Shown piece by piece: positions 44,649 to 53,677 of a stretch of 64,000 bases of DNA; positions within the stretch are counted from its first letter, which is position 1; the number at the start of each line of letters is the position of its first letter. The notes beneath the pieces are model-generated. The model saw only the letters and a program-made list of their open reading frames with translations, did not search any database and was not told the origin of the DNA. The stretch comes from Perlabentimonas sp034003245. Lineage in GTDB: Bacteria; Bacteroidota; Bacteroidia; Bacteroidales; Tenuifilaceae. The stretch is taken from positions 62,001-126,000 of the forward strand of contig JAVEYY010000004.1 in assembly GCA_034003245.1 (NCBI GenBank), in the 5' to 3' direction. Position numbers and translations under genes: made by a program.

Positions 44649-45659
44649 ATGAAAAAACTATTTTCAATTCTACTACTAGCAATTATATGTTTTCAATCCA
44701 ATGGAGATGAAAGCGATAGCTATGGCACGTTAATTATTTTCCGCGATTTTCAACTTCAGGCATATAAGTTCTATTACCCAGTTGAACTCAATGGCGAAAA
44801 GATAACCTATGCAAGAACAGGCACTTACTTTGTAAAAAATCTACAACCCGGAACCTACAGGGTTAGCGCAAAAACCGAGGCTGAGGCATTTGCTAACGTT
44901 ACCATTTTGCCTAACGATACCGTTTATGTTCGTTGCGGTGTAAATATGGGTTTTTGGGTTGCCCGACCCGATATAATTCAGGTTGATAAAAGTATGGGTA
45001 GTTTTATTCTATCAACAGGAAAATTAACCAATATAACCGACGAGGTTTTTTCAGAGTTAAAGCCCAAAGGATCAGTTGGTATTTCATTTGGCGGTACTGG
45101 AGGATTTGAAAGTGTGAACTTGTTCGAGATGGAAGATGGGAAATACTCGAGGTTAAACCCAGGGGGCGGATTCAACATCGGGATAAATTTTTCGCATATG
45201 TTGCTTAAGAAATTTGAAGTTTTTTACGAGCTTCGATATCAAGGAGCAAGTTTAACGCCCATGCTTACAAATGCTACAGCCCATTTTGGGCGTGGAATTG
45301 CCAGCGCTTCGATATATTATATCATTCCCCTAAAAAGCAACTACTTACAGCTAAAACTTGGAGGCAGTGCCGGTTACCACTTTGGCACTAATCTGGAAAT
45401 TGACAGTAAAAAAGTTGATGGTAATCTATTTACAGCGAAGTACGATCCAACCATAGGATATAGAATTGGAGGTACTTTTGGAACGTATATAAATAGGTTT
45501 GGATTTACATTTGGGCTTCACTACAATATGGTATCGTATACCCTCAACGAGTTACGAGTAAACGGGGTTTTAAGTGAGTTTTCGGATGAAAATAACTTAC
45601 TAAATAGGCCAAATGGCAAGGGTATCGAATTTAGTGCTGGGTACCATTTCATTTTTTAG
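44649..45659 (+). CDS. Exported outer-membrane-type protein with N-terminal PEGA/DUF2846-like domain
   Basis: The ATG at 44649 starts a signal peptide (MKKLFSILLLAIICFQSNG); the TTG nine bases upstream has no advantage. Residues about 22-125 form a small beta domain (GTLIIFRDFQLQAYKFYYPV, YFVKNLQPGTYRVSAKTEAE), close to PEGA or DUF2846 domains. Residues about 135-336 look like an outer-membrane barrel with alternating strands (SVGISFGGTGGFESVNL, FGFTFGLHYNMVSYTL) and the last residue is Phe (GYHFIF). The role is unknown. Confidence 0.75.
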   Translation: MKKLFSILLLAIICFQSNGDESDSYGTLIIFRDFQLQAYKFYYPVELNGEKITYARTGTYFVKNLQPGTYRVSAKTEAEAFANVTILPNDTVYVRCGVNMGFWVARPDIIQVDKSMGSFILSTGKLTNITDEVFSELKPKGSVGISFGGTGGFESVNLFEMEDGKYSRLNPGGGFNIGINFSHMLLKKFEVFYELRYQGASLTPMLTNATAHFGRGIASASIYYIIPLKSNYLQLKLGGSAGYHFGTNLEIDSKKVDGNLFTAKYDPTIGYRIGGTFGTYINRFGFTFGLHYNMVSYTLNELRVNGVLSEFSDENNLLNRPNGKGIEFSAGYHFIF

Positions 45660-45776
45660 AAATTACCCTAGAACCTCATTTTTAACACTTTTTTGTACGT
45701 AAAATTTTCAGTTTTTAATAACTTTATGAGTGAATTTGGGTTTATACTGTAGTAAACCAAACAAAGAGTATCTACT

Positions 45777-46427
45777 ATGAAAATCTACTTGAAGTATTCA
45801 TTATTGATAGCGATTATTTTTACTTCAGCTGTCGCCAATGCTCAGCTAACAAGGGATTTATACAAACTCTATAATCCTAATTACTTTAATAAGGCAAAAC
45901 TCGATACAGCATCGTTTGAGCCTTGGCGTGCGATGTCGCCCAATAAACCTACCTATTCGGTCGAAGTTGGATCCAGCTATTCAACCTATGGAGGAGGCCT
46001 TTCGTCGAGCTACATAAGCCCCACCGTGTCGTTTATGGCAACCGATAAGCTACATATTGTGGCGGGTGGAAAGTTTTCGAACACAAACATGGGATCAATA
46101 CCCTTCCTGAGTAATGAGGTTGGACAAGCTCAAACACAACCAATGGGTGGAAACCCAACAGAGGCTTTTGCTTACGGTCATTATCAGGTTAACGAAAAGA
46201 TTAGCGTATACGGAATGGGTGCTTTGGGGAGAAATCAACTTTACATCTCCCCCTTCCAAACGGGTTTTAGCACTGGTGATTATAGCCACCTATCGTTTGG
46301 GATGGATTATAAAATTAACGATAAGGTACGGATTGGCGCTTCATTTGGGGTATCAAATGGCCCAGCGTGGGGAGTTACTCCATTTAACAGCCTCTCAAAT
46401 CAACGGATGAATCCATTCTTTCCTTAG
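45777..46427 (+). CDS. Probable outer-membrane protein
   Basis: 216 residues with a signal peptide (1-22, ending VANAQ) and then amphipathic strands separated by short turns (YSVEVGSSYSTYGGGLSSSY, TDKLHIVAGGKF, NEKISVYGMGALG, HLSFGMDYKINDKVRIGASF). It ends NPFFP after a final loop. It fits an envelope beta-barrel, but no family name can be given. It has a strong terminator behind it. Confidence 0.65.
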   Translation: MKIYLKYSLLIAIIFTSAVANAQLTRDLYKLYNPNYFNKAKLDTASFEPWRAMSPNKPTYSVEVGSSYSTYGGGLSSSYISPTVSFMATDKLHIVAGGKFSNTNMGSIPFLSNEVGQAQTQPMGGNPTEAFAYGHYQVNEKISVYGMGALGRNQLYISPFQTGFSTGDYSHLSFGMDYKINDKVRIGASFGVSNGPAWGVTPFNSLSNQRMNPFFP

Positions 46428-46446
46428 ATTTTGGTATATACGAATC

Positions 46447-46484
46447 ACAAAAAAGCGAAGCTCATTTGAACTTCGCTTTTTTGT
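46447..46484. terminator. Bidirectional intrinsic terminator
   Basis: A 14-bp perfect stem ACAAAAAAGCGAAG / CTTCGCTTTTTTGT with a 10-base loop, between the convergent outer-membrane protein and PqqD-like genes. Confidence 0.93.
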
Positions 46485-46505
46485 TAAAGTGCAACTTACT
46501 TTCAT

Positions 46506-46880
46506 CTAATTTCGCTCCAGTTGCTTAAAGGTAATATGCTTATTATGATATAATCCCGAGAAAAATTTCACCACTCGCTCTTCGGCAGGATGAATACTTT
46601 CGCCAAACTGTTTACCCAGCTCAATACATATCTCACCTGTACATTTTTTACCGTCAATGGCGAGCCAAACTGCTGAGCCCAACTCGTCTAAATTAATTGA
46701 GATGTGTATTGATTTGTGGGCAGGAATAAAAAATCTTGCAAATTTCTCATTCTTAAACTTGGGAATCAGTATGGTAACTAACCCACTCTCCTCTACCCTA
46801 TGGTTGTGAATGCGAATGGGTATTAGATCCAATGCACTTGTGTTTTTAAGAATCCTCCTTCGTTCAAAAAATCCTACCAT
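46506..46880 (-). CDS. PqqD-like protein
   Basis: 124 residues, no signal peptide. The C-terminal two thirds show the PqqD winged-helix pattern: LDELGSAVWLAIDGKKCTGE, then a helix (ICIELGKQFGES) and PAEERVVKFFSGLYHNK. PqqD proteins hand precursor peptides to radical SAM or other modifying enzymes. An N-terminal basic section (about 1-60) is extra. No peptide-modifying enzyme or precursor peptide is adjacent; the next genes are the two oligopeptide transporters. Confidence 0.8.
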   Translation of the reverse strand: MVGFFERRRILKNTSALDLIPIRIHNHRVEESGLVTILIPKFKNEKFARFFIPAHKSIHISINLDELGSAVWLAIDGKKCTGEICIELGKQFGESIHPAEERVVKFFSGLYHNKHITFKQLERN

Positions 46881-46962
46881 TGTATTTACTCTTAGTTATT
46901 TATATGATGAAAGCAAAGCCGATGATAACTCATCGGCTTTGCGTATACTATATGAATATAGC

Positions 46963-48990
46963 CTAATGACCTACACTTGGGGGAGCCGGTTCATCGGGGC
47001 TACCTGCGTTCCTTAATGGAACAAAAATTAGGATAAGAGCAACCAGAATTATGATTACAAATCCGATTAGGAATGCAGGGTTTTTAAAGAACGAGAACAC
47101 TTCGAACAGGAATATTCCGCCAACGGCAAACATGGCAACTACAAGTCCCATTAGGGCTTCTCCTGCAATTAAGCCAGAAGCAAGTAGCACACCCACATTT
47201 TCGGAACGTTGCTTTTGGGCGTCGTTTAGCTGACGACGCTTGGCAATCATATCCATTATACCCTTAATTACTCCACCCACAAAAATGGCAAATGTTGTAG
47301 TTAACGGCAGATACATCCCAACGCTCACTAGCATGGGACTTTTAACCTGCATTAGGATAAACCCAACGCCCATAAACATACCCACAATAATCAATGGCCA
47401 AGCCATCTCGCCACCCACAATACCACGGGCCAGAATGGCCATTAGGCTTGCTTGTGGTGCAGGAAGCTCCTGGCTACCAAATCCTCCAACATATCCCTCG
47501 ATATTACCACGTGCGATATCGCCATCGTTCAAAATGGTAAGTATAAAGAACATTACAGCACCCGAGGCCACAACGCCAATTATGTTACCAATTTCCATTT
47601 TCCATGGCGTTCCGCCAAGAATATGTCCCGATTTCAGATCCTGAAGCATTTCACCTGCAACAGCAGCCGATACGCAAACAATTGCAGCAACACCCAGCAC
47701 GGCGGCAACTCCAGCATCGCCTCCATCAATTCCAAGGATTACAAGTACCAGCGCAGTAACAAGTAGTGCTGTAAGGGTCAATCCACTCACTGGATTATTT
47801 GACGATCCGATTAATCCTACCAGATATCCTGATACCGCTGCAAAGAAGAATGCCAGAATTGTCATCAAAATGGCAACTACAATGGCCACCCACATGGCGG
47901 TGTTAAAGATGAAGAATGTGATAATAAAGGTTAGTACTGCAACAGCAATAATACCAATTATGGTGAACGAAAAACTAATGTCCTTCTCAATTCTATTACT
48001 ATCGGCTGGTGCGCCCGCAGCAGCTTTCTTCACATCTCTAACTGAGCGGGCGATGCCCTCGATTAGGCTGTTACGCATTTTGTAAAGCGTATAACCAGCA
48101 CCTACTAGCATACCACCTATGGCAATGGGACGAACTATACGCGCCCAAACGTCCTTTGCGGCTGCAAGCCACTCTGCCGAGGTAGCCGTTTCGGCTAGTT
48201 CCATCGATGGGCCAATAAAGTAAAGAATAATGGGAGTTAGTAGTCCCCAAGCGATAATACCACCGCTAAAGGCAAGTGCCCCAAGGGTGGGGCCAATAAT
48301 GTAACCAACGCCAATATAGGCTGGGCTAACACCGGGTGAACCAAGGAACATACCTCCTTGCCCGGTGAAACTGCTTCCTGCAATTGTTTGTTTTCCCCAA
48401 ATAATAAAGTGTTCCCAGGCTGTGGCAAACAGCTTAAATTCGGCTAGAATTTTAACCACAGCACCAACAATCATGGCTTGGAAGAGGAATTTGGAACCTC
48501 CGCCACCCGAACGGCCAGCCTTATGTATTTCGGCTGCTGCAACACTTTCGGGGAACGGCAATTCTGTACTCTCAACCATTACCCGGCGGAGCAGGGCCAC
48601 AAACATAATACCCAGGAATCCTCCGGCAATAAGGATTAGTGTTGATGTTAAATAGTTGCCTGGGGTAAAGAATGGATCCCATAACCCTGCAACAAAAAAT
48701 GCTGGAAGAGTAAAGATTGCTCCTGCAGCCACCGATTCACCGATAGCACCAACGGTACGAGCTAAATTCTCCTCCAGAATACTACCCTTTACCAATTTTA
48801 GCAGAGCCATTCCCACAACCGCTGCAGGGTACACTGCAGCTATGGTCATACCCGCTTTTAGCCCAAGGTATGCGTTGGCTGCACCCAGCACAACCGACAT
48901 AACCAGACCAATGAGCAACGCCCTAAGCGTAAACTCTTTCATGTTTGTTTCTGCGGAAACAAACGGGACGAACTTTTTTACTTCAGACAT
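46963..48990 (-). CDS. Oligopeptide transporter, OPT family
   Basis: A 675-residue inner-membrane carrier with about fourteen hydrophobic segments. Typical OPT features are the early GLVMSVVLGAANAYLGLKAG and VYPAAVVGMALL, ELPFPESVAAAEIHKAG near residue 142, and SSNNPVSGLTLTALL further on. The family moves oligopeptides or metal-peptide chelates into the cell with protons. A POT-family transporter gene lies upstream on the same strand, separated by a terminator. Confidence 0.93.
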   Translation of the reverse strand: MSEVKKFVPFVSAETNMKEFTLRALLIGLVMSVVLGAANAYLGLKAGMTIAAVYPAAVVGMALLKLVKGSILEENLARTVGAIGESVAAGAIFTLPAFFVAGLWDPFFTPGNYLTSTLILIAGGFLGIMFVALLRRVMVESTELPFPESVAAAEIHKAGRSGGGGSKFLFQAMIVGAVVKILAEFKLFATAWEHFIIWGKQTIAGSSFTGQGGMFLGSPGVSPAYIGVGYIIGPTLGALAFSGGIIAWGLLTPIILYFIGPSMELAETATSAEWLAAAKDVWARIVRPIAIGGMLVGAGYTLYKMRNSLIEGIARSVRDVKKAAAGAPADSNRIEKDISFSFTIIGIIAVAVLTFIITFFIFNTAMWVAIVVAILMTILAFFFAAVSGYLVGLIGSSNNPVSGLTLTALLVTALVLVILGIDGGDAGVAAVLGVAAIVCVSAAVAGEMLQDLKSGHILGGTPWKMEIGNIIGVVASGAVMFFILTILNDGDIARGNIEGYVGGFGSQELPAPQASLMAILARGIVGGEMAWPLIIVGMFMGVGFILMQVKSPMLVSVGMYLPLTTTFAIFVGGVIKGIMDMIAKRRQLNDAQKQRSENVGVLLASGLIAGEALMGLVVAMFAVGGIFLFEVFSFFKNPAFLIGFVIIILVALILIFVPLRNAGSPDEPAPPSVGH

Positions 48991-49150
48991 AAACTTATAA
49001 TTTAGGGTTTAGTAATCAACTAAAGCGATAAATCAGTGCAATTTGGCATTTTTTATCCAAATTTTCTATGCTGTAGAACACTTTTCGTATAGGTGATCTT
49101 GGATTTAACCTTTAAAAAAGGTTAAACTATTGTTTTAAATTCCCTAATGT

Positions 49151-49183
49151 AAAAAAAGAAAAAGGGATGACAAAGCATCCCTT
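49151..49183 (-). terminator. Intrinsic terminator of the POT transporter gene
   Basis: An 8-bp stem AAGGGATG / CATCCCTT (49162-49169 with 49176-49183) followed on the minus strand by TTTTTCTTTTTTT. Confidence 0.8.
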
Positions 49184-49206
49184 CTTCAATTGAATATTTT
49201 GTTGGA

Positions 49207-51051
49207 TTAGCTGGTCGCTTTTTCCAATCGTTTCATAATAGAGAAGATAAACACTGCCGAAAGTACACAGCAGATAATAAAGATTGCCCAAAGTTGCCAT
49301 AGGTCAAGTTTACTCCAGAACTCGCTTCCGATAAATAAGAATTTATTGCCGACAGCGGTTGCCAAAAGCCAACCACCCTGCATTAGACCTTGGAAACGGG
49401 CAGGAGCCACCTTCGATACAAACGATAATCCCATGGGGCTTAGGAAAAGTTCAGCAACAGTGAGCACTAAATAGCTGCTGATTAACCAGTAAGGAACTAC
49501 TCTTGAGGTGTCGGGAACGGGGTTGAATTTTGCAAGACCTTCGGCATCGATAAATCTTAACTCATGAGGTGATACAAGATTCAACGACGCTACAAGTACA
49601 ATTACAAAACCTACTGCTGCTATAATCATACCGATACCAATCTTCTTAGGTGTAGAGGGTTCCAGGTTATTTTTACGCAACCAGGCAAAAACACCCATTA
49701 CAGGGAAGGTTAATGCAACAATAAATAACGGGTTAAACGATTGGAAAACCTCAGGAGCAATAGCGTTATGCGCTGAGTATCCAGAAATAAAGTAGTATGT
49801 TAAGTACCCTAAGCCAAGGAACATTGCTAAACCGATACCCTTTTCAACAAGTGCTTTTCTTGAGAAAATAAGGAAGAATCCTACAAGAGTACCAATAAAT
49901 GCAAGTATTGAGTCTAGGTTAAAGAACACATTTGTAAATGCATCAACAGTTTTTACCGTGTAATCGCGGGCAAAGAACGTTAGAGTTAATCCGTTTTGGT
50001 GGAACGACATCCAGAAGAATATCACCACAAAGAAAACAAGCATAAGCGAAGTAACTCGGGGTCTTTCCTCTTTGGTTGAGATTTGGAATATCCAGGCAAC
50101 AAATCCAATAAACAGACCAACAGCAGCGCCAAGGGCTACATCTCCCATTATGAAGTAGAAGATTACAGAGGTAGTAATTAGTAAACCACCAGCAAGTAGA
50201 AGTGCAGCAGGACTAGATGGTTGATTTTTCTTAGGAAGAACATCGGCAGGATTATCCGACTTTGCAGTTTCTTTCTTTGAAACGGTTGGAAGCTTGCTGT
50301 TAAAAATAACATAAACAAATAATGAGATTACCATTGCAATGGCTGCAATGCCAAACGCCCAGTTGTATCCCTTAGCGAAGGAATCGATGTACTGCTGCGC
50401 AAAAGTACTTAGGTCTGTTACAACTGTACCAGAAACCTTATTTGCAAGTTCCTGGAAGGCTGCCATATCGCTAAGCTCACCCCTGTTAAATGCATGACAC
50501 ATAGCAGGTAAACTACCATCGTGCAATAATCCCTGAGTTCCAAGATACCAGTCGCGAACTCCTTTAGCCACAAATGGGGCAAAGAATGCACCGATGTTAA
50601 TCCCCATGTAGAAAATCATGTAACCAGTATCACGCACGCTGGCGAATTTGGGATCGTCGTACATTTGGCCAACTACCGCTTGCAGGTTACCCTTGAATAA
50701 ACCGTTACCAAATGCAATGGTGAAAAGACCAACAACGCTAAGCCATAAGAAACTTTTGTTTGCCTCAGTTGGATAAGCCATTAAAACATAGCCCGCAAAC
50801 ATAATGATGATACCAAACAGAATTACTGATTTATACTTTCGGGTAGCATCGGCTACTATACCCCCAATTAGAGCAAGGGCGTATATACCAAAATAAAACC
50901 AGCTGTAAAACTCTCCTGCTTCTCCTTCAGAAAGCCCGTACTTGGCCTGTAGAAACAGTACCAGGATGGCCATCATGGTGTAGAAACCGAAGCGTTCGCC
51001 CATATTGGAGAAGAACGCCACTAGGAGACCCTTCGGGTGACCTTTTAACAT
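49207..51051 (-). CDS. Proton-dependent peptide transporter, POT/PTR family (MFS)
   Basis: A 614-residue inner-membrane carrier. The start GHPKGLLVAFFSNMGERFGFYTM contains the ExxERFxYY-type proton-coupling motif, and GIVADATRKYKSVILFGI and the later GNGLFKGNLQAVVG match POT family signatures. A hydrophilic loop near 270-300 separates the two halves. It takes up di- and tripeptides with protons. The gene has its own promoter element and terminator, so it is regulated apart from the OPT gene. Confidence 0.94.
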   Translation of the reverse strand: MLKGHPKGLLVAFFSNMGERFGFYTMMAILVLFLQAKYGLSEGEAGEFYSWFYFGIYALALIGGIVADATRKYKSVILFGIIIMFAGYVLMAYPTEANKSFLWLSVVGLFTIAFGNGLFKGNLQAVVGQMYDDPKFASVRDTGYMIFYMGINIGAFFAPFVAKGVRDWYLGTQGLLHDGSLPAMCHAFNRGELSDMAAFQELANKVSGTVVTDLSTFAQQYIDSFAKGYNWAFGIAAIAMVISLFVYVIFNSKLPTVSKKETAKSDNPADVLPKKNQPSSPAALLLAGGLLITTSVIFYFIMGDVALGAAVGLFIGFVAWIFQISTKEERPRVTSLMLVFFVVIFFWMSFHQNGLTLTFFARDYTVKTVDAFTNVFFNLDSILAFIGTLVGFFLIFSRKALVEKGIGLAMFLGLGYLTYYFISGYSAHNAIAPEVFQSFNPLFIVALTFPVMGVFAWLRKNNLEPSTPKKIGIGMIIAAVGFVIVLVASLNLVSPHELRFIDAEGLAKFNPVPDTSRVVPYWLISSYLVLTVAELFLSPMGLSFVSKVAPARFQGLMQGGWLLATAVGNKFLFIGSEFWSKLDLWQLWAIFIICCVLSAVFIFSIMKRLEKATS

Positions 51052-51101
51052 AAGTGTGTAGTTTTAAGTTAGAATTTATTATGTGCAATTTCAAGCGGCA
51101 G

Positions 51102-51109
51102 CAAATATA
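51102..51109 (-). promoter_or_regulatory. Putative -7 promoter element for the POT transporter
   Basis: On the minus strand it reads TATATTTG, 50 bases before the start codon. Confidence 0.4.
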
Positions 51110-51198
51110 AAAAAAATTCTGACTTTACACTATGATAAAAGGTCGTATACACGATGAATATTATAAAATGGCTGATTCCGAGGGTATGTTTTTAAACA

Positions 51199-51230
51199 AA
51201 ATACCCACCTTATATCCGAGGTGGGTATTT
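51199..51230 (-). terminator. Intrinsic terminator of folD
   Basis: A 12-bp perfect stem AAATACCCACCT / AGGTGGGTATTT with an 8-base loop; on the minus strand TTTTGTTTAAAAA follows. Confidence 0.85.
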
Positions 51231-51257
51231 GTAATTTAATATTTAAGCAATGTGGTA

Positions 51258-52139
51258 CTATCCGTATATTTCTTTTTTTGCTGCTTTAAGGGTGTTTTTC
51301 ATAAGCGAAACAATGGTTAAGGGGCCTACCCCACCTGGAACAGGGGTTATATAGCTGCACTTGGGCGCAACTTCATCGAACTTTACATCACCAAGTAATT
51401 TCCAACCCGATTTGGTACTGCCAGATTTTACACGTGTTATACCAACATCAACAACAACTGCACCCTCCTTTACCATATCGGCGGTAACAAACTCGGCCTG
51501 ACCAAGGGCTACAATTAGAATATCGGCAGTGCGGGTAACCGAAGGAATATCCTTGGTGCGGCTATGGCATATGGTAACGGTGCAGTCGCCGGGGGTTCCC
51601 TTTTGCGACAGCAAGTTGGCTATTGGACGACCAACAATATTGCTCCGGCCAAGTACTACGCAGTGCTTACCCGATGTTTCAATTTTGTATCTACGCAGCA
51701 GCTCAATTATCCCATCGGGTGTTGCCGAGATGTAGGCAGGTAGACCAATTACCATACGTCCTACGTTAACGGGATGAAATCCATCCACATCCTTTTTGGG
51801 ATCGATGGCCTCAATCACCTTTTGATCCGATATATGTTTGGGTAATGGCATTTGAACTATAAACCCATCAATTTCGGGGTTATTGTTAAGCTTGCTAACC
51901 TCGTCCAGCAGTTGCTCTTCGGAAATTGTACTTTCAAAACGGAGTACTGTGCTGTTAAATCCAACCTGAGCGCAGGCTTTTTCCTTATGACCAACATACG
52001 TTTCGCTAGCACCATCGTTTCCTACCAGAATTGCTACCAGATGAGGAATTTTTCCACCAATCGATTTAATTCGTTGTACCTCATCGGCAATTTCAGCCTT
52101 CATTTGGTCGGCAATCATTTTTCCGTCGAGTAGTTCCAT
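51258..52139 (-). CDS. folD: Bifunctional methylenetetrahydrofolate dehydrogenase / methenyltetrahydrofolate cyclohydrolase
   Basis: This cytoplasmic enzyme interconverts 5,10-methylene-, methenyl- and 10-formyl-tetrahydrofolate. Visible motifs are VGNDGASETYVGHKEKAC (substrate site with catalytic Lys in the family YVxxKxKxC), DGFIVQMPLPKHI, the nucleotide-binding GRSNIVGRPIANLLSQKG and the end PVPGGVGPLTIVSLMKNT. The 293 residues are usual. It lies 51 bases downstream of ffh on the same strand and may share its transcript. Confidence 0.97.
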   Translation of the reverse strand: MELLDGKMIADQMKAEIADEVQRIKSIGGKIPHLVAILVGNDGASETYVGHKEKACAQVGFNSTVLRFESTISEEQLLDEVSKLNNNPEIDGFIVQMPLPKHISDQKVIEAIDPKKDVDGFHPVNVGRMVIGLPAYISATPDGIIELLRRYKIETSGKHCVVLGRSNIVGRPIANLLSQKGTPGDCTVTICHSRTKDIPSVTRTADILIVALGQAEFVTADMVKEGAVVVDVGITRVKSGSTKSGWKLLGDVKFDEVAPKCSYITPVPGGVGPLTIVSLMKNTLKAAKKEIYG

Positions 52140-52190
52140 ATCATTGGTTTTTGGGTTGCGTTGCTATAATGGTAGAATATTTTGCTATTT

Positions 52191-53525
52191 TTATCTACGG
52201 GGCATATTGGCCATCATGCGGCCAAGATTTTTTCCTCCGCCACCTGAAACCATCTTCATCATCTTACGCATATCGTCGAACTGCTTTATAAGCCGATTAA
52301 CCTCCTGGATTGATGTCCCACTTCCGGTTGCAATACGTTTGCGACGTGAGCCATTCAGTAGTTCAGGATTTTCTCGCTCTTTAGGAGTCATTGAGAAGAT
52401 AATGGCCTCAACACCCTTAAATGCATCATCATCGATATCGATATCCTTCATCATCTTGCCCATTCCTGGAATCATACCGGCAAGATCCTTAAGGTTACCC
52501 ATTTTCTTTACTTGGCCAATTTGCGAAAGGAAATCGTTGAAGTTGAATTGATTCTTGGCGATCTTTTTCTGTAGCTTACGGGCTTCCTCTACGTCGTACT
52601 GCTCCTGCGCGCGCTCAACCAGCGATACCACATCTCCCATGCCCAGAATTCGGTCGGCCATACGGTTGGGATGGAATACATCGAGGGCATCCATCTTCTC
52701 GCCTGAGCTCACAAACTTTATGGGCTTATTGACCACCGAACGAATCGATAGTGCAGCACCACCACGAGTATCACCATCGAGTTTTGTGAGGACAACGCCG
52801 TTGAAGTTCAGCCTGTCGTTGAACTCCTTTGCAGTATTCACCGCATCCTGACCCGTCATCGAATCGACAACAAACAGGATTTCCTGCGGATCAACAGCCT
52901 TTTTAATGGCAGCCACCTCCTTCATCATTTCCTCATCAACAGCCAAGCGACCTGCGGTATCGATAATCACCACATCGTGCTTGTGCTGCTTGGCGTGCTT
53001 TATAGCATCCTTGGCAATGGATACGGGATCTTTACTGCCATCAACGGTATAAACAGGAACTTTAATTTGCTCGCCTAGAACTTTTAGCTGATCGATGGCA
53101 GCCGGACGATATACGTCGCCAGCCACTAGCAATGGGCTTTTACTCTTTTTGCTCTTAAGATGGTTTGCGAGTTTTCCTGAGAATGTAGTTTTACCCGAAC
53201 CCTGCAAACCCGCAATTAAAATCACCACTGGATTTCCGGTAAGGTTTACTTCCTCAGCTTTACCACCCATGAGTTCAGCGAGCTCATCGTGAACAACTTT
53301 AACAATTAGCTGTCCGGGTTTTAGGGAGTTGAGCACATCCATGCCCAGCGCTTTGCGCTTTACCTCGTCGGTAAACTGCTTGGCAATCTTGTAGTTTACG
53401 TCGGCATCGAGTAACGCTTTACGAACATCCTTGAGGGTTTCGGCCACGTTTATCTCGCTGATTTTGCCTTCGCCCTTTATGAGTTTAAACGACCTTTCCA
53501 GCCGTTCGGTCAAATTTTCGAACAT
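52191..53525 (-). CDS. ffh: Signal recognition particle protein Ffh
   Basis: The GTPase that targets nascent membrane proteins to the inner membrane together with SRP RNA. N domain 1-90, G domain with G1 GLQGSGKTTFSGKLA, DVYRPAAIDQLK, IDTAGRLAVDEEM, TKLDGDTRGGAALS and the M domain (about 300-444), which is methionine-rich (DLAGMIPGMGKMMKD, RKMMKMVSGGGGKNLGRM). The length of 444 is normal. The 4.5S-type RNA gene is not in this window. Confidence 0.98.
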   Translation of the reverse strand: MFENLTERLERSFKLIKGEGKISEINVAETLKDVRKALLDADVNYKIAKQFTDEVKRKALGMDVLNSLKPGQLIVKVVHDELAELMGGKAEEVNLTGNPVVILIAGLQGSGKTTFSGKLANHLKSKKSKSPLLVAGDVYRPAAIDQLKVLGEQIKVPVYTVDGSKDPVSIAKDAIKHAKQHKHDVVIIDTAGRLAVDEEMMKEVAAIKKAVDPQEILFVVDSMTGQDAVNTAKEFNDRLNFNGVVLTKLDGDTRGGAALSIRSVVNKPIKFVSSGEKMDALDVFHPNRMADRILGMGDVVSLVERAQEQYDVEEARKLQKKIAKNQFNFNDFLSQIGQVKKMGNLKDLAGMIPGMGKMMKDIDIDDDAFKGVEAIIFSMTPKERENPELLNGSRRKRIATGSGTSIQEVNRLIKQFDDMRKMMKMVSGGGGKNLGRMMANMPRR

Positions 53526-53574
53526 TGTTTACTACTATTTTGAATCTTAATATTTAATTACCCCAATTGGGTTG

Positions 53575-53582
53575 CAAATATA
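53575..53582 (-). promoter_or_regulatory. Putative -7 promoter element for ffh
   Basis: On the minus strand it reads TATATTTG, 49 bases before the ffh start codon. Confidence 0.4.
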
Positions 53583-53677
53583 ATTAAAAAACGGGATCGC
53601 TAAAAATGAAATTAAACTGTTGCAGGGTGGGTTATCCTCGCGTAAGCTCATCAATTATGATCCTGTTGCTTTGCGAT

